Assembly (NCBI RefSeq): GCF_001642475.1
Contig: NW_019173972.1
Location: 124,001-188,000, forward strand
Source: Fonsecaea monophora
Lineage: Eukaryota > Ascomycota > Eurotiomycetes > Chaetothyriales > Herpotrichiellaceae
Reading direction: 5' to 3'
DNA length: 64,000 bases
Shown here: positions 43,706 to 56,539 of the stretch, one piece after another
Position numbering within the stretch: the first letter of the stretch is position 1
How the letters are laid out: each line of letters begins with the position of its first letter
The notes under the pieces: model-generated
The model's database searches: none
Told to the model about the DNA's origin: nothing
Seen by the model: the letters and a program-made list of their open reading frames with translations, nothing else
Made by a program: the position numbers and the translations under genes

Positions 43706-45666
43706 ATGGAAGTGCGTGACACCAGGAGTTCATCTAACGACTTATCCAGCGCACCCCCGAGCGATGCTGAGAGCACTCCCGGACCTCCGAATTATCACCC
43801 TGCGCATCGCGACTTAGGCCTAGCAGGCAATCTTGGTGTTGCAAACAGCTGCAGCGCGCGACAGACCCAACCGAGCCCCGGTGCAGGTGTCAGTAACTCA
43901 CCAGCCACAGCTGCAGGTGCACGCCAAGACAACGGCGCAGCACCACCACCAGCGCAGCCTGTCAAAAGACCACGAAAGAAGCGCGATCCCAACACGCCTG
44001 AAGAGAAGAAACCGCGAGTTCCTCGTAAGCCCCGTGGAACAGCCCCCACAGCTACAGGTGTACGCAAGAAAACCAAAATAGAGCCGCCAGATCAAGGCAG
44101 CATCGTCATCATGCCTCGGTCCCAGAGTGCAGGTCTGCAGGCCTCTACTCTGGTCCAACCAGTTCAGTTCTCCCCTCCAGATGCGACCGAGAGCCGCCGA
44201 GATGAAGCCGCCAAGTTTTCCGAATCTGGCCTCACGATGCACAACCAACCGTTGCGTGCCCGCACATCCCCTCAGAGGATCTATGAATATAAACCACGTG
44301 AATATGAGAGCAAACAGCACGCCCCACCACCGCCGCCGACTCCTCCTCTTCCTTCTCACTCCTCCCCTCCTCGCGCAACTAGCATGTACGATCCCATCAG
44401 ATCCGTACAGCGACCTGTCGACACCAACCCTCCCGCTCCACCTCTCGGACGGCCCGCTGCTACTCCTCCAAGAAGATCCGATAACCCTAGTACCTCTCCA
44501 ACCATCTCCAGCATCATTGATCACCATCCGCATCCGCATTCCGACACCTCGACTGCTACGACCGTGGTTACGCATCAGGTGAAGACGGAGCCTACCCACA
44601 GTCAGACCAATGGCAGGGTGGCCGAGTCGCCAAGAGTCAACGGCTCATCAGCGATGGAGGTAGATCACATCATGTCAGACCAAGGGCAACCCAAAAAGCT
44701 CACCTCTTCACGAAAAGTGCCATCGGAAGCGTCCACTCGCCCTACGTCCCCGAAGCCGGCTCGGGCTAAAGAGCAGCCGCCTCCACCACCAATTGGGTCT
44801 GGACTTCTCTCGGCCAGTCTCTTTGGTGGGGATTCGAGCAGCGATATGCCAAAAGACTCAGAAAAAGGACCCAACATCGTCCTGCATATTGACTTGAAGG
44901 ATCCTGGTAATCGAGTCATCAACTTTGCCCGTATGGCCGAAGAGAAATATGGGTTTGCGGCCCTATACCCTCGTCAAGCTGCCCAAAAAGAACGGCTGGC
45001 CAAGATTGCTGCTGCCGGTGCAGCGTTAGAACGGTCGGCATCTGGCAGCAAGTTTGGAGGCACGTCAGCCGGAGACAGTGGCGATGAAGACCTTAGCGTG
45101 GACATCGAGCGTGACTCCGACAACGACGGAGACGTCGCGATGTCTGGAGTCAATGGCGGACAAGAACAACCTAACAGCGGCACCGATGGCCCAGGCCCAA
45201 AACGTCGACGGCGAAGAAAGGTAGAGGAGTACGACCAGGACGATCCTTTCGTGGACGACAGCGAGCTACTCTGGGAAGCACAAGCAGCGGCCAGTAAGGA
45301 TGGATTCTTTGTCTATTGTGGACCGCTTGTACCAGAGGGGGAAAAGCCGGCTGTTGAGAGGTATGTATACCTGTTGATCCAGATTCCCCACAATGCACTG
45401 ACTGACATTAATACAGGGCGGATGGCACGATCAAGCGGGGTCGCGGGCGAGGCCGGGGTGGTGGTCCTGGTTCTCGTGGCGGCAGAGTAGCCGCTGCGGC
45501 TTCCGAAAGAGCCTCTGGCAGGGGTGGAGGGCCTGGATCCCGGGGAGGAGGTGTTACTCGAAAGCCTCGAATCACAAAGGACGACCGAGCACAAATGGAG
45601 AGAGAGAAGTTGCAGCGAGAGAAGATGGCGCCACTGGTGGCCAAGCCAACTGCATACCCTGGTTGA
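43706..45666 (+). CDS. hpc2: HIR histone chaperone complex subunit Hpc2
   Basis: Two exons (43706-45360, 45417-45666) encode 634 residues; the 56-bp intron keeps phase and gives VERADGTIKRGRGRG. The start is the first ATG; the frame is open 11 codons further up, only to a GTG. The protein is mostly disordered, rich in Pro, Ser and basic patches (KRPRKKRDPNTPEEKKPRVP, like an AT-hook/nuclear signal). The diagnostic Hpc2-related (HUN/HRD) motif lies near residues 510-555: YDQDDPFVDDSELLWEAQAA, then ASKDGFFVYCGPLVPEGE. This motif binds histone H3.3/H4 with the HIR/HIRA complex, which controls histone genes and replication-independent nucleosome assembly. An Arg/Gly-rich tail follows. It does not have the large middle domain of animal ubinuclein, as expected in fungi. 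Confidence 0.92.
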
Positions 45667-47457
45667 CGGTGGGACAACAGCACTGTAGTACAAAGACGGA
45701 CTGGGGATTCCCTACTCAGCGGATTGAACGTGTCATGAAAAGAGATTCAATGTGCATTGGAGCGATGGTAGAGGTCAGCGGGTATGGACTTGTTTTCGTC
45801 AATTCACAGGGTCGGGAAAGAAGCCAGGGTGGTTTGCTGTTGTAACACTGAGCTGTGTATTTTTAATATTCGGCCCATCAGCATCAGTGATGGAGGATGT
45901 CATGTCAGACCCACGAATCACACCACTTTTGATCGAGTCAATCCTAATGCAGATATATCCTACAAGGTGGATTTAGAAAAAAGGGGAGAGGGTTTTGGCC
46001 TTTTTGGGGTTCTGAATCCTTTTCCTTTTGGAACCTTCATCTGCAGTGGCTTGCAGCGTGGTGGCTTGATGCTAGTGCTGGTGCATCTTGCACGAAAACG
46101 TCATAGCGCATCTTGATATGGCAGATGGCCAGGGATCAGGCCAAGGTCAACAGGGGAAGGGCATGGAAAAGCGAAAATTCCCATGGTCTAAACGCTAAAA
46201 GTGAGACTGGCAAGACTGAGCCACCCGAACTGACAGAAAGAAATATTTTGGCCAACCCGTTCCCAAAGAGCGATACGATCAACAGGATCAACAGTATCGA
46301 GAGGCCAGCAGGCTAGGTCGATCAAGTAGATGCCCCACGACGTCCAATCCCAGAGGTCGACACGCCTGCCGAAAGGGCATTGATCTTTTGACTTTCAAGG
46401 TTCCCATGCCGTGCTTGCCGATCCCCATGAAGTGCCAGTGTTGGATTGGGCACCTCCAACGGGGACACTTTAGGGACCACGGGCCAGCCTACGAGGACGA
46501 GAAGGTACCCATATGCCCAGTCACCGCCCAGTCAAACGCCCCCAATAAACGGCCACTCACGCAAATGAGCCCCCCTATCCTTCCCCTTAGGTTACGAGTA
46601 AACAGCCATCCCGGCAATCTCTCCCCCAAACTCGCCTCGCCCACTAATCAGAGAAAGGCGCGGCGGCCAGCGGTTAATGGGCTTGGGGCTCTTGAGATGC
46701 ACATTTCTCCCTCCCATCGTCAGGTGTGGCTTATGGGCATCCACCCGTGCATGATTCCCGACACTTTTCTGGTTACGCCCCATGAGGTCCGTGTCCGCCA
46801 TGATGGATAGTTCATCGGGGGTGGATTCTTCCCAGGCTCTAAGCCAGACTTGTACTGAGTACGAGTAGTCATCCGCCACCACCGCCGATTAATGCATTGA
46901 CCCATTGTGCCATCCTCCTCTCTTTCCTCCTCAAGGCTCAAGCCCTTCCCTCACACCTGATCCCTCGCTTGCGTCTGCGGCTGGTGACTGGGTGAACTGG
47001 TGACTGGCAACCCGCGGTACAGCAGCACCCTTCTCCCGACTGGCGTTTGAGACACTGTTCGTGCGCTGCTGCCCGCTCCGTCTATCCCATCTAAAGTAAT
47101 TGTCCCCAGTCAACTAGCAACTAGCAACCCACGACTTTCTGCTGTGAGCATTAGAGAACCAACCATCCAAGCTTTCTCATCTTTACCACCTCTTTTTGCT
47201 CTTCTCGCGCTTCGAACCAATCTACTCGGCCTCTTTCTCGTCGCACCTTCGATCGGACAACACTTGCGGCAAGCATGTTGCGCACACCAGCGCTCAAACT
47301 GCTGCCGTTTCGTCTTGCCTTCCCAGGCTAAACCGTACTTCGTCGCTCCCACCGGCCGCATCGACAATCTACCGGTTCCCCTCCATCCGAACATACTCGC
47401 TGAGGGTAGTTCTAGGCCTCTTAGAACAGGGTGAACAAGAGAAGGAGACAGTCAATC
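45667..47457. other. Intergenic, wc-1 promoter region
   Basis: 3' flank of hpc2 and about 1.5 kb of probable wc-1 promoter and leader. Frames such as 46388-46810 and 46592-46882 have no domain features. I see GATA-type tetranucleotides but no arrangement strong enough to call a light-response element. Confidence 0.4.
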
Positions 47458-50400
47458 ATGGACGGGTTCTCGAGCTTCTTCGGCCAGCCATACTCCGGGA
47501 CGGATCCACAGGAGACAATGGACGGCTACACGCAGGATGACAGTATGGGTGGCATGGATCCCAGTGATATGGACGCCTCAGCTTTGGGCCAGGCGCAAAC
47601 CCTGCAGCAGATCATCATTCAAAATCATGATGAATTGATGCGTCGAAGAAACACATATCAGTCCCAGTATCGACAAGGCTCGCACGATCATACCCGCAGA
47701 GCGTCGATGCTCGAGTTTTCATCTGCCATAGACAGTGACTTGGCCAATTTTCAATTCGATCCGAACCCCAACGAACCCAGCATGTCCATGGGCCCGCCCA
47801 ATGTCATGTCGATGCCGAAATCCCTTGATCCACGAAGAGTCCGTTCTAGGGAGGATCTGTCCCTAAATACCCGTTTCTCCCAAATGAATACCAATTTTGA
47901 TCAGATGCCGGCTGTCAACAGCTTCTCTCCTGTGATGGTTCCGAGCACCTCTGTTCCTCTTGAAGCATCTGCCGCCTACATTGCGCCGGGTATGGACATG
48001 GCGATGGATTTTGACAGTCTAGCTGGAGGCACAAGTGCTCCAGGCATGCAATCAGGCCCAATGCAAGAGACCCTCTTCACAGCCTCGCCAATTGAACAAG
48101 GTTTTTCAATCCCTTATCAACCCGTCAGCCATGATCCAGGCGGTGGCTCAATGAGTCCAGCCGTTCCGAACCCAATGGCAGCAATGGCTCAAGGCATGAC
48201 CTCCATGCACGAACCTTTCCCAGGCCCATCTCATCACCTCCGACGGCAAACCTCCATTGCACCCATGGTACCGGGCTCTCTCTCTACCATGGCTTCTCCG
48301 ATACATATACAGGATCACGCAAACAGAAGACACTCTATAGATAATCAGTTGGGGTTTCCCGCGAAAGGTACTGTGACGCTGTAAGAGCAAATCTGATGGT
48401 GAAATGCTGACCCGATCTGATAGATGCTAATCAAACTCTGAGGGCTATGAACCCTCCGTCTCTGCCACATATGCCGCCAGTACCAGGTGGCCCGTTACAA
48501 CATCCCAAATATCCCAATGCCTATTCCTCTAGCGGGTTTGACATGCTAGGAGTTCTTGTGAGTTCCTACTCAAATTGTTGTCCTAGACCCCGTTGACTTT
48601 TGCCATAGATGCGCGTTGCGACTAGAGCACGACCCGAAATCAATATTGGTCCCGTTGATTTATCCTGTGCCTTTGTCGTTTGTGATATTGAGAAATACGA
48701 TCTGCCAATAGTTTATTGTTCAGAAATGTTTGAACGACTGACAGGCTATACGAAACACGAAGTCCTCGGTCGAAATTGTCGCTTCCTCCAGTCACCAGAT
48801 GGAAGAGTGCAGTCGGGACTCAAGCGAAAATATGTAGACAACAACTCGGTCCTCTATCTCAAGAACCAAATTGCCAAAAGGGCAGAAGCGCAACTGAGTC
48901 TGATCAATTATCGGAAAGGCGGGCAGCCGTTCATGAACCTCTTGACCATGATTCCGATTCAATTTGATTCTGAAGATTATAAGTTTTACGTGGGTTTCCA
49001 GGTCGATCTTGTCGAGCAACCAAATTCGGTGTCCGGAAAGAACCCAGGTACGGCATTCTTCCACGCATAACCAAAGAAGACAAAAGGAAAAGAGCTAATA
49101 TTTTCAACAGATGGTACTTATGAGATCAACTACAACCGAAGCTCGCTGCCAGCCTATCATCTACCTGCTCCTCCTGATCCAAGTCAAACGCTGCAAGACA
49201 TAGGCCAGACAATCTCCCCGGACGAGGTGTCCAAGCTCTTGTCCACTCTTGGGCGTGGTGACTTGGAAGTGTCAAAACGCGTCCGGGACAAGGTGCTACT
49301 GGAATACAACGACGATGTTTTGCATGTCCTCTCACTAAAGGGACTGTTCCTCTACATATCTCCCGCAAGTCGAAGAGTCCTAGAGTACGATCCCGCTGAG
49401 CTTGTTGGCGTAAATTTATCCTCGATATGTCATCCGAGCGACATAATCGCAGTCACCAGAGAGTTGAAAGACACGCCGCCTGGAGAGCCGATGAGCGTGA
49501 TTTACCGGGTCCGCAGGAAGTTCAGCGGGTACACCTGGTTTGAGGCGCACGGCACCCTCTACGTTGAGCAGGGAAAGGGCAGGAAGTTCATGATTCTTTC
49601 GGGACGAGAGCGACCAGTCTATGCCTTGGATCGGGCTGACCTCTTGACGGATGGCAACCTCGGCGAGAGCGAGCTGTGGTCCAAGATGTCAACGGCGGGA
49701 ATGTTCTTGCATGTGTCCTCCTCTTCTCGAGTCATGCTGGACCGACTCCCTGAAGACCTTGTCGGGACCAGTTTGCAGGCGTTGATGAGACCAGACTCGA
49801 AAAAGGAACTCCTACGTTTGCTTGAACTCGCAAGAACAGGCGAGAAAGTGACCTTCAGACATGATCTCCAGAATCGACGAGGCCAGGTTCTGCACGCGCA
49901 AACGACAATCTATCCCGGTGACGCTCGGTTAGGCACCAAACCCACCTTTTTGCTTGCGCAGACCCGCCTGCTGAAGATGACGCGTGCTGCACTCCTGAAC
50001 CAGAGGTCAGTGTCAGCAACATCGTCGAGAACAGACCGGGCATCGGCAGGGTCTGCAACTCCAGCGTCACGTCCGTCAATCCGATCGTCTAGCAATACCC
50101 TAGATGGATCTAGCAGGAATTCTGTCGAACACCCCGGCTCTCTACAATCAACAGGCACTCTCCCCTTGAGTCTGGGCAACCAAGACGAGGCGCTGGCCTC
50201 GGAAGACAACATCTTTGACGAACTGAAAACAACCCGAAGCTCCAGTTGGCAGTACGAACTTAGGAAGATTCGGAATGAAAATCGGACATTGGCTGAAGCC
50301 CTACAAACACTGCTAAGTCGCAAAAAGAAGCGCAAGAGGAGAAAGGGGCTCGGCCAGGTTGAAAAGGATTGTGCCAACTGTCACACGCGAGTTACACCGG

Positions 50401-50806
50401 AATGGAGACGGGGTCCAAGCGGCAACCGTGATCTGTGCAACAGCTGTGGTCTCCGGTGGGCCAAACAGGTACGTGATCTTTGCGCTTGCTGTGCAGAGGC
50501 GTGATCAGAAAGGTAGATGCAGCTGACACTTTTTTCTAAATTCAGAATGGACGAGTATCACCTCGCAAACCTTCGGGTCAAAGTGACAAAAGCTCCAAAT
50601 CTCCTGCCCAGATTAGGCCGACCACCAAGCCCGAGGCTCAGAATGGTGGAGGCTCTGAGACAATCAATGGTGGCCATACCCAATCGATCGGGACCTCATC
50701 CGGGACGCCCAAGCGGGAAGAGAATGCAGATGAATGGAAAGGACAGATGCCCCCGAAAATTGAAGAAGGCGATGAACCTCCACATCCAAGTATTCTGCCG
50801 ACATGA
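47458..50806 (+). CDS. wc-1: White Collar-1 blue-light receptor and GATA factor (LreA-like)
   Basis: Five exons (47458-48367, 48424-48557, 48609-49047, 49111-50468, 50546-50806) encode 1033 residues, all phases consistent. The N-terminal 300 residues are Met/Pro/Ser-rich, without the poly-Gln run of the Neurospora protein. The LOV domain (about 349-490) contains GRNCRFLQ with the flavin-adduct Cys near residue 405, plus [24 protein letters not shown] (about 545-650; [19 protein letters not shown]) and PAS-C (about 675-790) follow. A basic nuclear signal, [10 protein letters not shown], precedes the C-x2-C-x18-C-x2-C GATA-type zinc finger at 915-939 ([21 protein letters not shown]). The short last exon supplies a polar tail. 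With WC-2 it forms the White Collar complex, which binds light-regulated promoters and, in some fungi, drives the clock. All photoreceptor motifs are intact. Confidence 0.96.
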
Positions 50807-52413
50807 CCATGGACCAGAGGTCGTCGACGGTCAACCTTGCCTCGCCCTTTTCATAAATCCAAAGAAACAACTGCCGAGACTGTCAACCCCAGGATTGGAG
50901 TTGGTATCACGAAAAGAGCTATCGCGGAGTTGGGGCTCTATATTCGAGTTGTTAATTATCCACGGACTTTCACGCTTTGACGAACGCAATTCCGTGGACC
51001 AGAGAGTCCCAAGCAGGGGCTACGATCCGGTCCGTCCGACACAGGTTCAAATATACTCACCATGCTTGGCAGTTGGGACTTTTAGTTGAGTTGAGACCAT
51101 CTGGACGTTTATGTCTTATGTCACCTTCGGTTCGAAATCTTGTCACTATCATACCCCGGTCAGTTCACAACAGGAAGGAATAAATGAATAACATGCGTCG
51201 AATCAATGTTGCGAGCCTAAGTTTGGGCTGGGACCTCGGACTGCTACGAAGTTTCATGATGATGCAAATGCTTGGTCGGGCGTTGGGCGCGAAGACTTAT
51301 ATATAATATGAGATATGCCGTCCAAAGATTATTGCTCATTTGAGGGAGCGGGGACGGGGACGGGATGCAGAGTCGACCAGGCTCTGGCGGAGATGAAAGA
51401 TGAACAGCGACGGACGGACAGGCTTGACCTTGACCTTGTCAGTGAAAGGTGCATGCATGTATGCATTGCCACAGACGTTCCACATGCCATTGGTATTCGT
51501 TGGGCAAAAGGGAGAAAAGGGGAGGAGGGTATGTGCAAACCCCCTCAGGGGCCTGGTTTTTTTGGCCGGATAAGCAAAACAGATTGTTCATCCCGAGTCC
51601 TCGGTAAACGAGAACGAGATGTGATCAAGGTTCTTCTTCTTGTTTTGTCATGCATGCATGATACATGATACACGATATAATTGATACACGACACGCGACA
51701 CGCGACGTCCGCTATGCTGCTTCAATATACTGCTATATTGGCACGCTGCCTATCCATTTGATATAAATCAGAATATATCTCCGCCTCCCCTCCTCCTCCT
51801 CCTCCTCCTCCGCTGGTTTTTTTTAAAACCTTCTTCTTGTCCCAGAGGAATCTGATGAGGTAGGTAGCCAGGACATGGACAAGAAATGATATGATTTGAC
51901 CAATAGATATGTAGATATCTAGGGAAAACCAAGAGGATACAGAGCAAAAAGTCCATCATCGTGTCGTGTTGTGTCGTATATATCTACACTGCAGAGGTTA
52001 GGCTTGCGAAGTAAAGAAAGTAATGATCCTTCTTCGGCCCAGTGGCCTCTCTCCCTCCCTGCGCATGTGTTTTGGTGTGGGGGTGGGTAGAGGGTACATC
52101 TTATACATGTATGTATGTGGTGCGCGCAGAAAGGGGAAGAGAGAGAGTTGGGGACCCTGACAATGGTCGTTGGGTACGAGGCTCGCTTCCTACAGTCGGG
52201 GGCTTGATAGTCCAAGTACGACGGGCGATGGAAAACGCAGTCCCAGGGCAACGGACACGGACACGGGGGGAAAGAGAAAAGACGGGACAGAAATAAAACT
52301 ATATGAAATTGACAGACGACAATATGAAATAAACACAGAAACCAAAATGCATCGGGAGATTTGGCTGTGCTGTCAATCCATGCCCCCTCCACTCCCATGC
52401 ATTCTTACCATCT
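50807..52413. other. Convergent intergenic region
   Basis: 3' flanks of wc-1 (plus) and the DUF3176 gene (minus). It contains a TCC microsatellite at 51789-51811 and several G-rich or purine-rich patches. Frames such as 51315-51668 lack features. Confidence 0.4.
51789..51811. repeat. (TCC)n microsatellite
   Basis: Seven or so TCC units in non-coding sequence between convergent genes. Confidence 0.85.
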
Positions 52414-54467
52414 CTATACTCGATGCCAGACGGTCCGCTGGCTCGACATACCGTCCCTGCTGCTTTGCAGTGGCAGGGGATCCGAGTCCAGAACCCAGAA
52501 CGAGTCCCGGCGACGCAGCTGCACTTGCTCCGCTGAGGCCTGGGCGATAATCGAGCTCACCTTGTTCGAATCAGGACCTGGGATGGTGTTTGCAAACGAA
52601 AAGGTCGTGCCGGGCGGAGGTGTCAGACCTCCTAGTGGAGTGCTATGGCCTTGCTGCAACTCGACTGGTGAACTGTACCGGAAAAGAAGAGGGAGGGTCG
52701 ACTCCTTCCATACTGGCATGTGGTTGCGGTGTGTGGAGAACATCGTCAGGAACAGCCCGGTCAGCCCGAGCACGACAAGCGCCAGGGGATAGCTGATCCA
52801 CGGCCAGCGGACCACTATCACCGCCTGGTTGTGCAGAGTCGTCCCAGTGGCCACGGTTTCTTGTAGCTGCTGGAAACGACCCGTCACTGCCCGCCCAACA
52901 CTATCCGCGACGTCGCTGAAATTGCCGTTGCCGTCGATCGCCTGCTGACCCGCAGAGCTCCACGGCCCCGAGTTCTGGTCGAAGCCCGTCGAGGAGAAAT
53001 TGTAAATGTCCCCCTGTTGAGCAGGGTCCGGGTACCAGTACCCGCCGTAACTGTAAGTGGTATTTCCCTCGAGCGCTATCCGGAGGGCTTGAATAAGCAA
53101 GAATGCTCGACCTTGAGAATCATCATTGCCGGAATCATAGACGAAATAACTCGTATCGTTCACTTCTGCCTCCCAGCCAGTCAAAATGCGCCCATCGGGT
53201 TGGTTCTGACTGATGATAATGGTGCCGTAATCTGTGGTTGTCGCATGTGAGATGGTCGTGCCGGAGCGGACCGCAGTGTCCATAGTACGGACACACGGTG
53301 TAAACGCACATTCCGTGGCAGATTGGACGACCAGTTGGTCGAAGGAGGAGGTTGTGTTGATGTCGAGATAGCCCATGGCAAACAGAGGAGAAGAGATGCC
53401 AGCATATGATTTATTGTCCCAGCTCTTACCCCAGTGGCTGTCCGGCGTAGGGTCAATATTCAGTGGCCACACCACCCGGCGTGGATAGGTGACAAACCAC
53501 TGCACGCTGCTCGCCAAAGACAGGTCAAGAGCTACCGAGACGTTAACGGGATTTCCGTGCGGGAAGGAATAAGTTGGTGACCAGGTGGTGGAGGAAGACG
53601 TCCGATTGCTCTGAGAGAACTCCTCGAAATGGGAGGTCAAGTTGATGTTGTACGCGTCTCTCCCGAGTTTGACTTTGCTGGTCATGTCTGTACACATGGT
53701 GCACAATGCAAGAGTGTTGTACACTGGCCATGTGCAATTCCCACTGGGGCAAACAGGATTCGGTATGGCGCCTGATGCCCCTCCAAACGCTCCGATCAAA
53801 GCATTCAATGACAGGCCTGAACCACCTAGATTTCCAATCACCGATTCATTGTACGAGGTCGGGGCGCGGATCGAGGCAGGTTGCGATGGGACAGGGCTGT
53901 CGCGCACTACAGTGTTCAGAACTTGCTGTAGAAATGGCTCGAAGCCGAGAGCCAGGACGGTGACCAATGCAGCGACTAGTGCCTGAAGACTGCCTTGACG
54001 ACTGAGAATGAGGAGAGTTGAACCATAAGGGCCACGGCTGGCTTCCTCGAAAGCGTCGACGGTGTTGAGTGGCCGTGGTTTTCCGATGAACCACAGCCAT
54101 TTCTCCTGTCGAATGGCCGAAGCTAGTACCGCTAGTAGAGCAGCCTTTGCAAAGCCCGCAAGGAGGGATATTATTGCGTTGATCTGGCAATAGACATTAG
54201 AATCTCTCAACCTTTGACAAGCGCCCGAGGACTCACCGTCAGGCCCTCTGGGAGATCTGGAACAGCGCGGTTGTCGTATACAAGGAGAATGGCAACAATG
54301 GCAATGAGGATGCAGATACATAGCAACGCTGCTGACAATTCCCACAGCCAATTGTCCAAGCTCATCCGGTTCCACCATGATGGTGGTTTTGCGGGATCTT
54401 TTGAGGGTGTTATGTCAGATATCAGTCGGCTCTGCGTGCTGGACTGGCTGCTGAAAGTTACTTCCAT
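52414..54467 (-). CDS. DUF3176 family membrane protein
   Basis: Two exons (54467-54237, 54183-52414) encode 666 residues; the 53-bp intron joins LPEGLT to INAIISLLAGFA in phase. Membrane spans are visible near residues 38-62 (LWELSAALLCICILIAIVAI), 78-100, 145-165 (LQALVAALVTVLALGF) and near the C-terminus (WISYPLALVVLGLTGLFLTM). The DUF3176 hallmark lies after span 2: AIRQEKWLWF, then LNTVDAFEEASRGPYGS. A large extracytoplasmic loop of about 400 residues is rich in N-x-S/T sites and has Cys pairs (NPVCPSGNCTWPVYNTLALCTMC), a pattern of this family. The C-terminal tail is short and polar. The family is confined to filamentous fungi, often expanded, and of unknown function. The first in-frame ATG at 54467 was used. 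Confidence 0.88.
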
Positions 54468-55137
54468 TTCAACGTCGTCGAGTCGGTCGTAAACAGGTCA
54501 CATTCCTAATTCCAAGGGCGAACAGTGGTGACCCATACTCGATGGTATATATCGACGGGCCTGAATCCTAAGGCCTTCGAATAGCACCATCTGCACCATC
54601 CCGGCACGGGGGCAAATTCACAGAACACGCTCATCAACAACATCAGCCACACAATGGCGAGTCTCTCTTCTTGGTAATGGTGGGGGCGATATGGTTCGGA
54701 GGGTGGTCCTGAGCTGCGAGCGCAACCAGCGGCGCGTAGGTGACATGACGAGGCCTTAACAGAGTGTGCATGCGAGATGTTTCCTTGCATTGTGTACAGG
54801 CACCGACGAAAAGAGTCTGGGGGTGGCTATATTTGTCGTATCCGTGTGGCCGCTGCGGAGGCCTGAAGCCTGAGCGCAAGAGGCGGCCTGATCAACATGC
54901 GTGGGCTTACATAACGCACGAGGCTGAGGGGGGCTGTACGGCGATCTCGGGAGGGAGGAAGGGAGGGAGTCATCGGGCGGCATTCACCGGCGAGAGAGAA
55001 TTGGGCGGCATGTGTGCGTGTGTGTGTGCGAGCGATGGCTGGAGAAGTTTGTTAGGGCAAGGAAGCGAGAAAACGAGAAGGCGAGAAAGGTGAGGGGATC
55101 GACTCTGGGAGAACAAGAATGATCGACAGTGGTTACT

Positions 55138-55395
55138 TCACACCTTTGCTGCCCAACTGGCTGCCCTGAACTTGTAAGGGCCCTTGGGGGCTCTAGAGGG
55201 TTCCTTAGTTACCTTCTTAGCTAGCTTCTGGTGCTTCTGGTGCTTGCTAGGCTTCCTAGGCACCCGTAGGCTAAATGCTAGGCGTGGTGGCTTCCCTATT
55301 CCCCGGCCCATTGATTGCCCATTGGCTACTCCCCCTAGTCCCACACTTCCTTTGGCCTCTTTCCTAACGGCCGTTCCGCCCAGTCGGTGTTTCAA
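55138..55395 (-). other. Lys-rich open fragment, possible decayed repeat sequence
   Basis: A minus-strand frame ends with a Lys-rich stretch (PSKHQKHQKLAKKVTKE) using codons such as CTA, GTA, ACT and AGA, unlike nearby genes. CTAG tetramers cluster here. It has no start context, partner exon or known domain. It may be a scrap of an old mobile element or chance. Confidence 0.2.
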
Positions 55396-55740
55396 TCATC
55401 TCCCCCCTTCTTCGTCCCTCTTGCATCCCCGGCAAGCTTTCGTCCCTCCTCGAACTTTTTTGTCCCTTTTCCCCTGCCCATGTAACTCTCCCATCTCGCT
55501 TGAAAGCATCACTTCTGCCCGGTCCAAACCGCCCGCCTCGTTGATGCTGACACTGCGAGAGATCATGATGGAAAACAGACCATCATTTCATCACCTCGAC
55601 TGACTCGACATCTGATCACCGTCCTTCTGGTACCCAATCGACCGAGTCTTGAACTGGAGAGGCTCTAGTCCTGTCCCACAATTGGACGCCGTCACCCAAT
55701 GTTTGGAGTCGAATGGAGTAGGGACATACCGGAAAAGACC

Positions 55741-55778
55741 CTGGGTGGGTGGGTGTGTGGGCGTGTGGGCGCGTGTGG
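55741..55778. repeat. GT/GGGT-rich simple sequence
   Basis: A TGGG/TGTG-type run in the Ras upstream region. Low-complexity DNA only. Confidence 0.8.
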
Positions 55779-56539
55779 CTGCCAGGCTTCACCAAACCCC
55801 CCCTGGTCGCAAATCCAGCCTTCCTGAACCTCGTCTCTCACACTTCCTGCTTCAACACTTCCAACCATACATTTCTATCCTCACAGTTCCCCTCTCCTAG
55901 ATCACACGTCCCAAGACCTTTGTCACTTCCGATAGACACAAGACCTGACGCCTCTTATATCATCCAGTGCGACCTTGTCCCTACCCATAGTGGTCAAATT
56001 CGTCAATATCAACATCCCACGATCCATCCTCGCAGCGGCCTCCTGCACCTTTGCGCCCACTCCATCCCACTGCTAGGAGCACCTGCCTGCACCCCTCGAC
56101 CTCTTCGGTCCAGTATTAAATTGCCTCCCACTTCACTTCCGACTATTGCAGACTCTCGACGTGCTGGTCCCGAGTTCTGGCGATACTCCTGCGAATCCTC
56201 CCTCGACCTCCTGAACCCTCGGGCCGTGTCTGCGGCAGCGCTCTCCCCCCTTTTGACACCAATAAAGAAAGCCTCTCAGTACAGAACCAAATCGCAGGGA
56301 TAGAGGCGCATATAGACCTCGGACTTGTTTACAGATCGCGTCCGTGCGCAATCCCTTTTACTTTCGGATTGTCCCTCGGCCATAATAAAGCTTGCCCCCA
56401 GCATCTCCGAGACTCTGTCTTTTTTGTGAGAGAACAATCCCGTCAGCTATAGTCTCAGGGCCTCTTATACGAGCTTCACAAATCTTTCCACTCCAAGAAG
56501 GGGACTTTTTCAGTAATTCCCCAGTTCGAATACTCGACC

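Larger units (their letters stand above)
54468..56539. other. Divergent intergenic region and Ras leader
   Basis: About 2 kb between the DUF3176 and Ras start codons. The part from about 55340 to 56500 is C/T-rich, a probable promoter and long leader for the Ras gene. It contains GT-rich simple sequence at 55741-55778 and a compositional oddity near 55138-55395. No gene is supported. Confidence 0.4.

Noticed and set aside
36037..45666. A secondary-metabolite gene cluster built around the dehydrogenase and monooxygenase.
   Set aside because: No polyketide synthase, peptide synthetase, terpene cyclase, transporter or pathway regulator is present; neighbours are RNA polymerase and histone-chaperone factors.
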